NCBI RefSeq assembly: GCF_000337475.1
Contig: NZ_AOIT01000029.1
Span: 136,119 to 200,118 of the forward strand
Length of the DNA stretch: 64,000 bases
Direction: 5' to 3'
Source of the DNA: Natrinema limicola JCM 13563
GTDB lineage: Archaea; Halobacteriota; Halobacteria; Halobacteriales; Natrialbaceae
In this document: positions 34,962 through 43,701 of the stretch, in pieces
Layout: each line of letters begins with the position of its first letter
How positions within the stretch are numbered: the stretch's first letter is position 1
Notes under the pieces: model-generated
The model's database searches: none
The model's input: the letters and a program-made list of their open reading frames with translations, nothing else
Told to the model about the DNA's origin: nothing
Translations under genes and position numbers: made by a program

Positions 34962-35335
34962 TAGACGATCTTTCGCTGGTCTTCCATCTCGAGGTACTCG
35001 ATGTTCTCGTCGGGAGAGACGTCGATGTCCTCGGGGACACGCATCGTGATCGTCTCGTAGGTTTCTAAGTCCATGACCTGCATGTCGTCGCCGTCTACCG
35101 AGACGACCTGCCCGTTTTTGCGCTCGATGATCGGGACCCAGATCTTCGCGTCGACGGGCTGGGAGAGCGAGCGCTTCTTGCCGTCGAAGACGCCTTCGGC
35201 CTCGACGCGAGCCTTGGCGCTACCGTGTTTGCCTGGTTTGGCCGTCGAGTAGGCGTTGATCTTACACGGCGTATCGTCGATCATCACGTAGCTGCCTTCC
35301 TGGAGATCGCGAACTTCGGTCTGCTGTTTCGCCAT
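34961..35335 (-). CDS. eif5a: Translation factor eIF-5A (aIF5A)
   Basis: A 124-residue factor that binds the ribosomal E-site region and helps peptide-bond formation at stalling sequences. The hypusine loop is [11 protein letters not shown], with K36 the residue that is modified. An N-terminal SH3-like domain (about 1-70) and a C-terminal OB domain (75-124) are as in the family. A TATA-like box at 35359-35367 (minus-strand GGTTTATGC) predicts a leaderless start at 35335. It is cotranscribed with the overlapping speB gene. Confidence 0.96.
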   Translation of the reverse strand: MAKQQTEVRDLQEGSYVMIDDTPCKINAYSTAKPGKHGSAKARVEAEGVFDGKKRSLSQPVDAKIWVPIIERKNGQVVSVDGDDMQVMDLETYETITMRVPEDIDVSPDENIEYLEMEDQRKIV

Positions 35336-35358
35336 GTCCCGGCGTAATCAACCGACGG

Positions 35359-35367
35359 GCATAAACC
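35359..35367 (-). promoter_or_regulatory. TATA-like box of the eIF5A-speB operon
   Basis: The minus strand reads GGTTTATGC, about 28 bases upstream of the eIF5A ATG, giving a leaderless transcript. Confidence 0.5.
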
Positions 35368-35715
35368 GTTTGGAATGGCCGCTCGAGCCTGTTCGGTGTG
35401 CTAACAGGACTATCTCCGTCACTGCGAGGTCGGATCCGGCCGTCTCGAGCCCACAGCGAACACGCCGTTTGGCGAGCAACGAACCCCCAGCTATTTTACA
35501 GCGGACTCGAAACCCGTGGAACGTCCGGGGAAAAACTCACATCCAGGCTGGACCACAGCACTCATATCCATCCAGTCCACCCCGGACTTCTCAATCTTAT
35601 CACCGTTACATAAAGTATTGGTGGCCAAGCAGATCACTCAGCCGACAGGTGCAGGTATCCGCCGGCTCACACCCGAGTTCCAACGAGAGCGCCCGCTGAG
35701 GGTGATACGAGTGTG
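35368..35715. other. Intergenic stretch without recognised features
   Basis: About 350 bases between the eIF5A promoter and the end of the enolase-superfamily gene. Short open frames exist on the plus strand but show no haloarchaeal protein character. An AT-rich spot (ACATAAAGTATTG near 35607-35620) could be a promoter. I see no repeats or RNA structure that I can name. Confidence 0.5.
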
Positions 35716-36804
35716 TCACCGGTTGGCGTGACTGCCGAAGCCAGTGGGATCGGTCGGTGCCGTGAGCGGACTCGCCGGCAACCCATCACCGACCGCGGGC
35801 TCGTTGTAGGCCCGCGGAGCAACGTCGTTAGGGCCATCCGGATAGAACACCGATGCCAGCGTCTGAATCTGTCCACGACCGACGCCGAGTTCGAACTGGC
35901 CGCCGCCGTACAGCCGAATCCCACGCTCGTTGCAGTACGTGATCGTCTCGAGCAGCGACGCGAGCGAGCCAAAACGCGACGGTTTGACGTTCAGCCAGTC
36001 GGGCTCCCATGGCAGGGCCTCGATGTCTTCGAGCCCGTGAATCGGGGCGTCCCAGGAGACGCGTGACCGAACGCCTGCGTCCTCGAACAGCGGCCGCGTC
36101 TCGCCGGTCAGCGCTGGATCCTCGATGATGGCGTTTGGGAATTCCTCGAGAACGAGTTCATATAGTTCGGGATCGGCCGGGACGTCGACCTCGGTGCCTT
36201 CGTACTGGCCTTTCAGATCGAGGATACGGACCGCGTCAGTGCCGACCGTCTCGTCGATCGCCGCGACGAGGTCGGCGTCCCACTCGGGCGTCGGATCGAG
36301 CTTGAATTCGAGGTCGGGAACCTGCTCACGCAGGACCTCGAGTCGGTCAGTCGTCGGCGATTCGCCGAGGCGGGTGCTCGCGACGAACCGTACCGGCTCA
36401 CGTGATCGCTCGAGGACGGTCGCGAGGTTCGTCTCGGCCTGTCGCAGGGCGAGATCGAGTGCCGCACTCTCGATGCCCCATCGCCGGTAGTTACGAAAGA
36501 CCTCACGGTCAGGCGCACCGCCAGGAAAGAGATCCAGCGTCGCGAGCTGGTCGGAAAACGACCCGAACGTGTACTCGCCGGTGAGTCCCGGCAGGCCGGT
36601 CTCTGCCAGCCGGTCGTGGTCTTCGGTTTCGTAGGTGACGTCCTCGCCACGTCCCGTAACCGTCCCGTCGCCGTTCGGTGTCGGTCCCGAAAGCGCGAAT
36701 TCGGTCGTCACGCGGGTAAAGTCGCTCGAGGTCTCGCGCTCGTGGCGCTCGCTTGCGACCGACTCGATCGTCAGCGACAGGTCGGCGATCCGATCGTAGT
36801 CCAT
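35716..36804 (-). CDS. Enolase-superfamily protein of unknown reaction
   Basis: A 362-residue protein with an N-terminal capping domain and a C-terminal barrel as in the enolase/mandelate racemase superfamily. Likely metal-site strands are RILDLKGQY, AIIEDPALTGE and SWDAPIHGLED, with the barrel end LNVKPSRFGSLASLLETI holding a candidate catalytic lysine (VKPS). YGGGQFELGVGRGQIQ is a strongly conserved-looking stretch. It does not match known muconate, OSBS or dipeptide epimerase sets by eye. ATG 36804 (MDYDRIADL) is preferred to 36849, which would overlap the UbiB gene. Confidence 0.7.
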   Translation of the reverse strand: MDYDRIADLSLTIESVASERHERETSSDFTRVTTEFALSGPTPNGDGTVTGRGEDVTYETEDHDRLAETGLPGLTGEYTFGSFSDQLATLDLFPGGAPDREVFRNYRRWGIESAALDLALRQAETNLATVLERSREPVRFVASTRLGESPTTDRLEVLREQVPDLEFKLDPTPEWDADLVAAIDETVGTDAVRILDLKGQYEGTEVDVPADPELYELVLEEFPNAIIEDPALTGETRPLFEDAGVRSRVSWDAPIHGLEDIEALPWEPDWLNVKPSRFGSLASLLETITYCNERGIRLYGGGQFELGVGRGQIQTLASVFYPDGPNDVAPRAYNEPAVGDGLPASPLTAPTDPTGFGSHANR

Positions 36805-36845
36805 GGGCCGTTTTCGACCCAGCGCGGAAAGAAGGTTGGCCGCCG

Positions 36846-38558
36846 TCACTCCTCGCCGCGGCGCTGGCGGAGGTTTTGGCGCGTAAACTGTGGTCGTGCG
36901 CCGATCGATTTCGGCGAGCGAAACGACCGATAGAGCTGGATCAGCACGACTACCGAGAAGGCCGCTGCGACGATCGACCCGAGGGGTGCCTCGAGCGCGT
37001 AGAGGACACCCATCGAGAACAGCGACATCGTCAACAGCATGCCGTAGATCAGACGTTTGGCGAGCTTCTCGAAGACCTTGTCTGAGTCCTCGACGCCGAT
37101 GCGGAGGTAGAGGTCGTCGCGGTCGAGTCGGTCGAGTGCGCGCTCGGTCTTGGGTGCGAGTCGAGTCAGCGACTCGCCGCTGCGGCGGAGCTGTTGGCCC
37201 GTCTCGTCGATGTAGTTTCGGATGGTTTCCTCGCGATACCCTTCTTCGGTCAGGAAGTCAGTTGCCGTCGCGATGAAGTCGAAGTCCTCATCGAGGGTGA
37301 CACAGACGCCTTCGACGACGGTCGCGACCCGGAGGACGAGCGCGAGGTTTTTGGGAAGCCGGAAGGGGAACTCGTAGATCGAGTCCTCGATCTGGCCGAC
37401 GATCTGGTTGACCCGGTACTGTTCGACGTCCTCACCACGGGCGTCCTGGATGGCGATTTCCATCACCTCGGACATCACGCCGCGGTCGGCGTCGGGCGAC
37501 AGCGTCCCGATCTCGACCAGCGCGTCGAGGATGCCGTCGATGTCCTGATTGGCAACGGCGACGTAGAAGTCGACGATCTTGTCCTGAATGAACGAATCGA
37601 CCCGTCCCGACATCCCGAAGTCATAGAAGACGATCCGTCCCTCGTCAGTCACCGCGAGGTTTCCGGGGTGGGGATCGGCGTGGAAGACCCCATCATCGAT
37701 GATCATCTGGAGGTACGACCGCTCTAAGTTCTCTGCAATTCGGGTTCGGTCGATCCCTTTGCGCTCGAGTTCCTCGAGGTCGTTGATCTTCGTCCCACCA
37801 ATGTACTCCATCGTGAGCACGCGCGAGTCGGAGTGGCTCTCGATGACGTCGGGAATGCGAAACCGATCGTCGTCGGCGAAGTTCGAGCGGATCTCGGTCA
37901 GCATCTCGGCTTCACGCTCGTAGTCCATCTCCTCGCGGATCGTCTTCGAGAACTCGTCGGCCAGGTTCTCGAGTGAGAACGCGCGCGCTTCGCCGACGAA
38001 ATACAGCAGGATGGGCAGTGACCACTTGATGACCCGTAGATCGGCGTTGACGAGCGATTCGATGTTCGGGCGGCGGATCTTCACGGCGACCTCGCGACTG
38101 ATCCCGTCGCTCGGTTCGGCCCGCGTCCGCTCGGTCTCGGGATCGAGTCGCGCCCGATAGACCTGTCCCAGACTCGCGCCGCTGATCGGCTCGGTGTCGA
38201 ACTCCGCAAAGCGCTCGTCGACGGGGCCGAGTTCGTCCTCGAGCACCTCTTTTGCCTCGGGCCAGGGGGCCGGCGGCACGGCGTCTTGCAGCGACGCGAG
38301 GGTGTCGATGTACGCCGGCGGGAGGATGTCGGGACGGGTCGACAGCAACTGCCCGAGTTTGATAAACGTCGGCCCCAGCGTCAACAGCGAGTCGAGCAAC
38401 CGCTTGGCCCGGCGGCTGTGGGTCTCGTGGTCGACCTGCCGGGGGCGGCCAAACAGGAGAAAGCGCCGCCGGTCACGGGCGTAGGCGAGCAACAGGGGCA
38501 GGAACTGCCACGCGACGATGACGAAGCGCTTGTATGCGCGAAGGGAGGCCAGTCTCAC
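36846..38558 (-). CDS. ABC1/AarF/UbiB-family atypical kinase
   Basis: A 570-residue protein of the UbiB kinase-like family: the N-terminal KxGQ motif in TFIKLGQLLSTRPDILP, the alanine-rich nucleotide loop SGASLGQVYRARL, the catalytic lysine in VAVKIRRP, the catalytic loop HADPHPGN and the metal-binding YDFGMSG. Two C-terminal hydrophobic helices (about 500-545) anchor it in the membrane. Members support quinone or isoprenoid-lipid synthesis as ATPases or lipid kinases. In haloarchaea, which use menaquinone, its substrate is unknown. It lies upstream of the enolase-like gene and behind an Hsp20 gene with a 10-base gap, so a common transcript is likely. Confidence 0.93.
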   Translation of the reverse strand: MRLASLRAYKRFVIVAWQFLPLLLAYARDRRRFLLFGRPRQVDHETHSRRAKRLLDSLLTLGPTFIKLGQLLSTRPDILPPAYIDTLASLQDAVPPAPWPEAKEVLEDELGPVDERFAEFDTEPISGASLGQVYRARLDPETERTRAEPSDGISREVAVKIRRPNIESLVNADLRVIKWSLPILLYFVGEARAFSLENLADEFSKTIREEMDYEREAEMLTEIRSNFADDDRFRIPDVIESHSDSRVLTMEYIGGTKINDLEELERKGIDRTRIAENLERSYLQMIIDDGVFHADPHPGNLAVTDEGRIVFYDFGMSGRVDSFIQDKIVDFYVAVANQDIDGILDALVEIGTLSPDADRGVMSEVMEIAIQDARGEDVEQYRVNQIVGQIEDSIYEFPFRLPKNLALVLRVATVVEGVCVTLDEDFDFIATATDFLTEEGYREETIRNYIDETGQQLRRSGESLTRLAPKTERALDRLDRDDLYLRIGVEDSDKVFEKLAKRLIYGMLLTMSLFSMGVLYALEAPLGSIVAAAFSVVVLIQLYRSFRSPKSIGARPQFTRQNLRQRRGEE

Positions 38559-38568
38559 TCACCCCGTG

Positions 38569-38931
38569 TTAGGTGTCCTCGTCGACGATCTCGATCGTCG
38601 TCTCGTCGATGGCACCTCGTTTTGGCAGGACCAACTCGAGGACGCCTCGATCGACCGTCGCCTCGGCGTTGGCTTCGGAGGCGTCGTCGGGCAGCGGGAG
38701 GTCGATATCGAGAAAGAGCGAGCGGTTCTCCTCGATGTACTGGTAGTCGTCGCTGGGCTCCTTTTCCCGGGTGGCATCGATGGAGATGCGACCATCCTCG
38801 ATCGCGAGGTCGAGCGACTCGGCGGTGACTCCAGGGACGTCGAGTACGAGCAGATAGGCGTCTTCGCTCTCGAGTAGATCGAAGAAGACGTCCTCGGAGA
38901 GGTCCCGCAACGCGTCGCGGAGCGCTGACAT
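38569..38931 (-). CDS. Hsp20/alpha-crystallin family chaperone
   Basis: A 120-residue small heat-shock protein. The beta-sandwich core shows YLLVLDVPGVTAESLDLAIE, a short loop, LFLDIDLPLPDDA and ATVDRGVLELVLPK, matching the A-x-x-x-x-G-V-L signature. The C-terminal TTIEIVDEDT carries an IEI tail like the IxI/V motif used for oligomerisation. The frame continues upstream to 39000, but MSALRDALRDL at 38931 is the natural start. It is the first gene of a likely Hsp20-UbiB-enolase-like run and divergent from moeA. Confidence 0.85.
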   Translation of the reverse strand: MSALRDALRDLSEDVFFDLLESEDAYLLVLDVPGVTAESLDLAIEDGRISIDATREKEPSDDYQYIEENRSLFLDIDLPLPDDASEANAEATVDRGVLELVLPKRGAIDETTIEIVDEDT

Positions 38932-39031
38932 GGATACAGGTTCGAACGCCGATACGAAAAACCCCGCGGTCGCGGCGATTTCCCCTCCACGGGCCCCCAC
39001 GCTTTTGGCGTCCCGCGACTCGAGTCACCGT

Positions 39032-40339
39032 ATGGAAGGAGCGGACCGCGAGCGCACGGAAGCCGGGTTCAAGGTGCGGACGCCGGTCGCCGAGGCGCGC
39101 CGGATTCTCAGAGCGGCTGTCGCAGATCGTGGGGACGCCGATGTCCCCTGTGGGACCGAGACCGTCGACGTTGCGCGTGCAGACGGCCGCGTCCTCGCTG
39201 CGCCCGTTACAGCCGCCCGAAACGTCCCCCACTATCGGCGGGCAGCGATGGACGGCTACGCCGTCCGGGCCGCGGACACCTTCGGGGCCAGCGAACGTTC
39301 CCCGGAGGTGTTGGAACTCATCGAACCCGACGCGGCCGACGAGGAACACGCCACCGCAGATCGCATCGAACCGGGAACGGCCGCACGGGTCCATACCGGC
39401 AGCGCCCTCCCCGAGGGAGCCGACGCCGTCGTCATGATCGAACGCGTCACCGAACGCGAATCGATCGGTGACCTCGAGGTCGAAGACGCCCTCGCGGAGG
39501 GCGAAAACGTCGCGCCGGTCGGCGAGGACATCGAGGAGGGGCAACAGCTCTACGAGGCGGGCCATCGGCTCCGCCCGTCCGATCTGGGCCTGCTGCGGTC
39601 GGCGGGCTACTGGCAGGTTGCGGTCGCACAGCAACCGACGGTGGGCGTCATTCCAACCGGCGAGGAACTGGTCGAGGCCGATCCCGATCCCGGCGAGGTC
39701 GTTGAGACCAACGGACTCACGGTCTCACGGCTGGCCCAGCGGTGGGGCGCTCGCGCCACGTACCGCGATGTGGTCACCGACGATCCCGAGTCGCTGCGCG
39801 TGGCCATCCAGCGCGACCTCACCAAGGACGTGGTCGTCACGACCGGCGGCTCCTCGGTCGGTGAGCGTGACTTGCTGCCGGAAGTGATCGACGACCTGGG
39901 TGAGGTGCTGGTCCACGGCGTCGGACTCAAACCCGGTCATCCGGTCTGTCTGGGGATCGTCGAGGATACTCCCGTGCTCGCATTGCCCGGCTATCCAGTT
40001 GCCTGCATCGTCAACGCCGTCCAGTTCCTTCGGCCGACGCTGCGCTGGCTCGAGGGCACAGAACCCGACCCCCACCCGACGACACAGGCTCGACTCGAGC
40101 GCAAGATCCCGAGCGAACCCGGTACACGGACGTTCGCACGGGTACGCCTCGAGGCCCGCGACGAGGACGACCTGGACCGGGACGAACCCGCGTACACGGC
40201 GATCCCGACCCGGGCGAGCGGCTCGGGCGTACTCTCGAGCGTCGCGCTGGCCGACGGCTGGGTCGTCGTCGACGACGACCGCGAGGGGATTCCGGCCGGT
40301 GAGACGGTGGCCGTCGAGAACTGGGAAGTCAATCCGTAA
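39032..40339 (+). CDS. moeA: Molybdopterin molybdotransferase
   Basis: Inserts molybdate or tungstate into adenylated molybdopterin to finish the cofactor. The 435-residue protein shows MDGYAVRAADTFGA, HTGSALPEGADAVVMIE, GVIPTGEEL, the VTTGGSSVGERDLL region, KPGHPVCLG and LPGYPVACIV. Length is normal for a four-domain MoeA. It is one of two moeA-type genes here. The second, at 43702, has an extra C-terminal domain. Start 39032 is chosen as the upstream 34 codons overlap the divergent Hsp20 promoter region. Confidence 0.93.
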   Translation: MEGADRERTEAGFKVRTPVAEARRILRAAVADRGDADVPCGTETVDVARADGRVLAAPVTAARNVPHYRRAAMDGYAVRAADTFGASERSPEVLELIEPDAADEEHATADRIEPGTAARVHTGSALPEGADAVVMIERVTERESIGDLEVEDALAEGENVAPVGEDIEEGQQLYEAGHRLRPSDLGLLRSAGYWQVAVAQQPTVGVIPTGEELVEADPDPGEVVETNGLTVSRLAQRWGARATYRDVVTDDPESLRVAIQRDLTKDVVVTTGGSSVGERDLLPEVIDDLGEVLVHGVGLKPGHPVCLGIVEDTPVLALPGYPVACIVNAVQFLRPTLRWLEGTEPDPHPTTQARLERKIPSEPGTRTFARVRLEARDEDDLDRDEPAYTAIPTRASGSGVLSSVALADGWVVVDDDREGIPAGETVAVENWEVNP

Positions 40340-40415
40340 CGATCCTCGAGAGCGGGCTGTGCGTCCACAACCTTCATATCGATATGTGTTGCCAATTCTC
40401 ATTGAGGAATTCCAA

Positions 40416-40766
40416 ATGACGACGACTGACGACGTACTCGACCACCACCTGACGGCCTTCGGCGAGCAGGATCTCGAGGAAACCATGGTCGACTACACCG
40501 ACGAGTCGGTGATCGTGACGAACATGGGGACGTTCCGCGGCCTCGATGAGATCGAGGGGCTCTTCGAGAACCTCTTCGCGGAGTTCTCTCAGGAGGGGGC
40601 GACGATCGACGTCGACCAGGAGACCGTCGAGGACGAGTTCGCCTACATCGTCTGGCACGCCGAGTCGCCGGAGAACGTCTACGAGTTCGCGACGGACACG
40701 TTCTATATCCCCGACGACGAGATCCTGTTCCAGACCTTCGCCGGGAAGATCTCGCCAAAAGAGTAA
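40416..40766 (+). CDS. NTF2/SnoaL-like small protein
   Basis: A 116-residue protein of the cone-shaped NTF2-like fold: DDVLDHHLTAFGEQDLEETM, DYTDESVIVTNMGTFRGLDE, FAYIVWHAESPENVYEFATD and DTFYIPDDEILFQTFAGKI. Such proteins are isomerases, hydrolases or binding proteins. Here the activity is unknown. A TATA-like CTTCATATCG near 40373-40382 lies about 38 bases upstream, leaving a leader of about 11 bases with GAGG in front of the ATG. It ends two bases before the stop of the convergent serine hydrolase. Confidence 0.8.
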   Translation: MTTTDDVLDHHLTAFGEQDLEETMVDYTDESVIVTNMGTFRGLDEIEGLFENLFAEFSQEGATIDVDQETVEDEFAYIVWHAESPENVYEFATDTFYIPDDEILFQTFAGKISPKE

Positions 40767-40767
40767 C

Positions 40768-41895
40768 TCACCGCAGTGCGAGTCGAACGGCGTCGGCCAG
40801 CGCGTTCACGCGGGCGACGTGTTCGTAGGTGCCGTCGCGGACCCCGTTGGTGACGTACGCGAAGCCGACGTTCTCCTCGGGGTCAGCCCAGCCGACGCTG
40901 CTCCCGAGGCCGGCGTGGCCGAAGACGTGCTCGGGGGAGAGCGTGCCGTAGGGTGCAACCGCCGTCCCGCCCTTCCAGAAGCCGAGCGCGAACCGCGCCT
41001 CGCGGTCGAGCGTCCCGTCGGACGCCGTTTCGGCCTCGAGCCGGGTCATCCGGTCGACGGTCTCGGACTCGAGGAGGCGGGTCCCTTCGAGTTCGCCGTC
41101 GTTGGCCAGACAGGCATAAAAGCGGGCCATGTCCCGCGCGGTGCCGATCCCGGTGGCTGCGGGAACCACCGCCCGGTGGACCTGTTCGGCGTTGAACGGG
41201 GCTGCGACCGCGGCGTTGTCGCCGAGTCCCTCGCCGGGGTCCCGACAGCGGTCGAACGGGTCGAAGCCGACCACCGTCGCCACGTCGTCGTCCTCGTCCT
41301 CACGGAGGCCGATGCCAGTGTGCTCCATGCCCAGCGGCTCGAAGACGCGTTCGGCGGCGGCTTCCTCAATCGGCGTGCCGGAGACGCGGCGGACGAGTTC
41401 GCCGACCAGCCAGCCGAAGGTCAACGCGTGATAGGCCGGTTGCTCGCCCGGTGGCGAGAGCGGGTCCTGTTCCTCGAGCGTCTCGATAACGGTCTCCCAG
41501 TCGCTCCAGACGGTCGGCCGATCGTCGAGTTTGCTCTTTTGCAGTCCCGCCGTGTGGCTGAGCACCTGCCGAACGGTGATGTCGGCCTTGTCGGTGCCTG
41601 CGTCGGCGAATTCCGGCCAGTAGTCGACCACGCGATCGTCATACGCGAGTGCGCCCTCCTCGACCAGCGAGTGCAGCGTCACCGCGGCGTAGGGTTTCGT
41701 ACACGAGAACAGCACGTGGCGCGTCTCCCGGGTCTCCGCGTTGCCGTCGGGTCCCGTCGTGCCACCCGCGAGGTCGATCACGAGGTCGCCGTCGACGAAG
41801 ACGGCCAGCTGTGCCCCGTGGTGAAGCCCGACCTCGAGATGGCGCTCGAAGAGGGCGGCGATGCGCTCGCGATCGGTGTCGGCAAGTCGTGACAT
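40768..41895 (-). CDS. Serine hydrolase of the beta-lactamase/class C family
   Basis: A 375-residue protein with the SxxK nucleophile motif in FSCTKPYAAV and a tyrosine in the second position (PAYHALTFGW). TVRQVLSHTAGL and the terminal GHAGLGSSVGWADPE are also typical of EstB-like carboxylesterases/beta-lactamase-fold proteins. There is no signal peptide, so an intracellular esterase is more likely than a periplasmic enzyme. The natural substrate is unknown. It starts at 41895 and is separated from the MATE gene by palindromic repeat copy B. Confidence 0.88.
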   Translation of the reverse strand: MSRLADTDRERIAALFERHLEVGLHHGAQLAVFVDGDLVIDLAGGTTGPDGNAETRETRHVLFSCTKPYAAVTLHSLVEEGALAYDDRVVDYWPEFADAGTDKADITVRQVLSHTAGLQKSKLDDRPTVWSDWETVIETLEEQDPLSPPGEQPAYHALTFGWLVGELVRRVSGTPIEEAAAERVFEPLGMEHTGIGLREDEDDDVATVVGFDPFDRCRDPGEGLGDNAAVAAPFNAEQVHRAVVPAATGIGTARDMARFYACLANDGELEGTRLLESETVDRMTRLEAETASDGTLDREARFALGFWKGGTAVAPYGTLSPEHVFGHAGLGSSVGWADPEENVGFAYVTNGVRDGTYEHVARVNALADAVRLALR

Positions 41896-41948
41896 ACCAC
41901 GTGCAACCAGCAGCGGGATTGTAACCGTTCCGCCCGAGACAGCAATTT

Positions 41949-42030
41949 ATACGGACTCCTGTCAGCCAGTATCGGTGCACCCGCATGACAGGTCACAGGT
42001 GCATTGAGACACAGTGACAGCAGACCGTCT
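41949..42030. repeat. 82-bp palindromic intergenic repeat, copy B
   Basis: Begins ATACGGACTCCTGTCAG and ends GACAGCAGACCGTCT. The ends agree with copies A, C and D, while the middle (41970-42015) has diverged. The right end is 3 bases from the stop of the MATE gene on the minus strand. Confidence 0.75.
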
Positions 42031-42033
42031 CAG

Positions 42034-43512
42034 TTAGTCGCTCGCCGACGAGTCGGGCCGATACGCACGGCTGATGGCCTTCCAGTGGCCGGTCGCGAAC
42101 CGGTAGTACGTGACCGCAGCGGGCACGAACGTCTCGAGGATCAACGCGGCATACAGCGCGCCGATTCCGAGCGGCGTCACGGCCTCGAGGAACGGAACCG
42201 GGATCGAGACGGCACCAACGAGAGCGACGGGAAGCGCGAAGCCATACAGCCCGAGTACCTGCCCGTAGAACGGCCAGCGGGTGTCGCCGCTGGCGCGAAG
42301 CGGCCCGGTCGCGCCGCCGCTGACACCGCGGAAGACGACGCTGACACAGGCGACGGCGATGAACGCAGTCACGAGCGGCAGGATCGATGGATCGGACACG
42401 AACAGGCGACCGACCTGTTCAGCGAAGACGAGGACGAGCGCCCCGCTGACGAGGTAGACGCTAGTGCCGAACCAGAGCACTTCGCGGCCGTAGGCGTCGG
42501 CGTCCCCTTCGTCACCGGTGCCCAGTTCCTGGCCGACTAGACTGCTCGAGGCCAGCGAAAAGCCCCAGCCGGGCGTATCCATCAGGTCTCGGACGCGCCG
42601 GGCGACGACGTAGGCGGCGAGGACGTTCGGGCCAAAGAGCGCGACGATCGCGAGCATCGGGAACTGGGCGGCCCGCCGGGCGACGTTAGTAAACACCAGC
42701 GGCATCCCGATGGTGAGCACGTCGCGGATCTCGTCGCCCGTCACGAACGGCCACGCGATACTGATCGTCACGGGGAACGCGCCGACCAGCGGCAACCGGC
42801 CGACCGTGAAGCCGATGCCGAACGCCGCCAGGACGAGCGCGTTCGCGACGACGGTGCCGATCGCCGCGCCGACGACGCCCACTTCGAGGACGAAGAGCAA
42901 CACCGCGTTGAGTGCCACGTTGACGACTGCGCCGCCCGCTCGAAGGACCATGGGCGTCCACGCGTCGTCGGCACCGACGAGTGTCCGACTGCCGATGAGG
43001 TTCAGCCCTGCCACCGGGACGCCGACGGCGACGACGCGGAGGTAGTCCGCGCCGAAGGCGATCGCGGCGGCGTCGTCGCCGACGAGTGCGATCAGTCGCT
43101 CAGCTCCCATCCCGTAAACGGCAGCGAGCGGCAGTAAGCTCATGGCGACGATGACACCGCTCGTCGTCACCGCCCGCGAAAGGCCCGCAGCGGTCCCACC
43201 GCTGTATCGCTGGGAGACCAGACTAATGGTCGCGCCGGCGACCCCGCCGCCAACCGCAAAGGCAAGCCCCCAGTAGGGGGTCGCCAGCCCGACGCCGGCG
43301 ATCGCCGCCGGCCCGAGCGCGATCCCGACCATCGCGACATCCGCCGCGGATTTGGACATTCGCGCGATTCCTGTGACGATGCGGGGCCAGGCGAGGTCGG
43401 TCGTCCGCTCGGCGCGTCGCGCGTCGATCACGCCGACCCGTGCGAGCAGGTAGCCGACCACGAGCAGCAGCCACCGGACGGGGTTTGGAACGTCACTCGA
43501 GCGAAAAGCCAC
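42034..43512 (-). CDS. MATE family efflux transporter
   Basis: A 492-residue integral membrane protein with twelve predicted helices in two halves of six, as in the multidrug and toxic compound extrusion family. Marks are VDMAMVGIALGPAAIAGVGLA-like text at residues about 57-80 and LIGSRTLVGADDAW, plus FTNVARRAAQFPMLAIVALF in the second half. It exports organic cations or drugs in exchange for Na+ or H+. Na+ is natural in a halophile, but the ion is not shown. It is divergent from the moeA-type gene at 43702; both have TATA-like boxes in the 190-base gap. Confidence 0.9.
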   Translation of the reverse strand: MAFRSSDVPNPVRWLLLVVGYLLARVGVIDARRAERTTDLAWPRIVTGIARMSKSAADVAMVGIALGPAAIAGVGLATPYWGLAFAVGGGVAGATISLVSQRYSGGTAAGLSRAVTTSGVIVAMSLLPLAAVYGMGAERLIALVGDDAAAIAFGADYLRVVAVGVPVAGLNLIGSRTLVGADDAWTPMVLRAGGAVVNVALNAVLLFVLEVGVVGAAIGTVVANALVLAAFGIGFTVGRLPLVGAFPVTISIAWPFVTGDEIRDVLTIGMPLVFTNVARRAAQFPMLAIVALFGPNVLAAYVVARRVRDLMDTPGWGFSLASSSLVGQELGTGDEGDADAYGREVLWFGTSVYLVSGALVLVFAEQVGRLFVSDPSILPLVTAFIAVACVSVVFRGVSGGATGPLRASGDTRWPFYGQVLGLYGFALPVALVGAVSIPVPFLEAVTPLGIGALYAALILETFVPAAVTYYRFATGHWKAISRAYRPDSSASD

Positions 43513-43670
43513 GATGAATCGTTCGTGACCAGACGCTAAAACCCTTCATATATCGCCTCGTTTCGGGACAAACCACCATGTGATGGCGGTATTATAACAC
43601 GAACGTTTATCGACGATGCCGATCGACCCGAGGGGCTGCCATATCGTGTCGAACCGGCGTATTCGACCGA

Positions 43671-43680
43671 CGTTTTTAGC
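43671..43680 (+). promoter_or_regulatory. TATA-like box of the MoeA-fusion gene
   Basis: CGTTTTTAGC is centred about 26 bases before ATG 43702, predicting a leaderless start. Confidence 0.4.
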
Positions 43681-43701
43681 CTCGGCTCCCGAAAGGCCGT
43701 T

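Noticed and set aside
35336-35731. Plus-strand open frames of 70-120 codons in the gap before the enolase-like gene
   Set aside because: No acidic composition, no family resemblance, and overlapping frames without a promoter.
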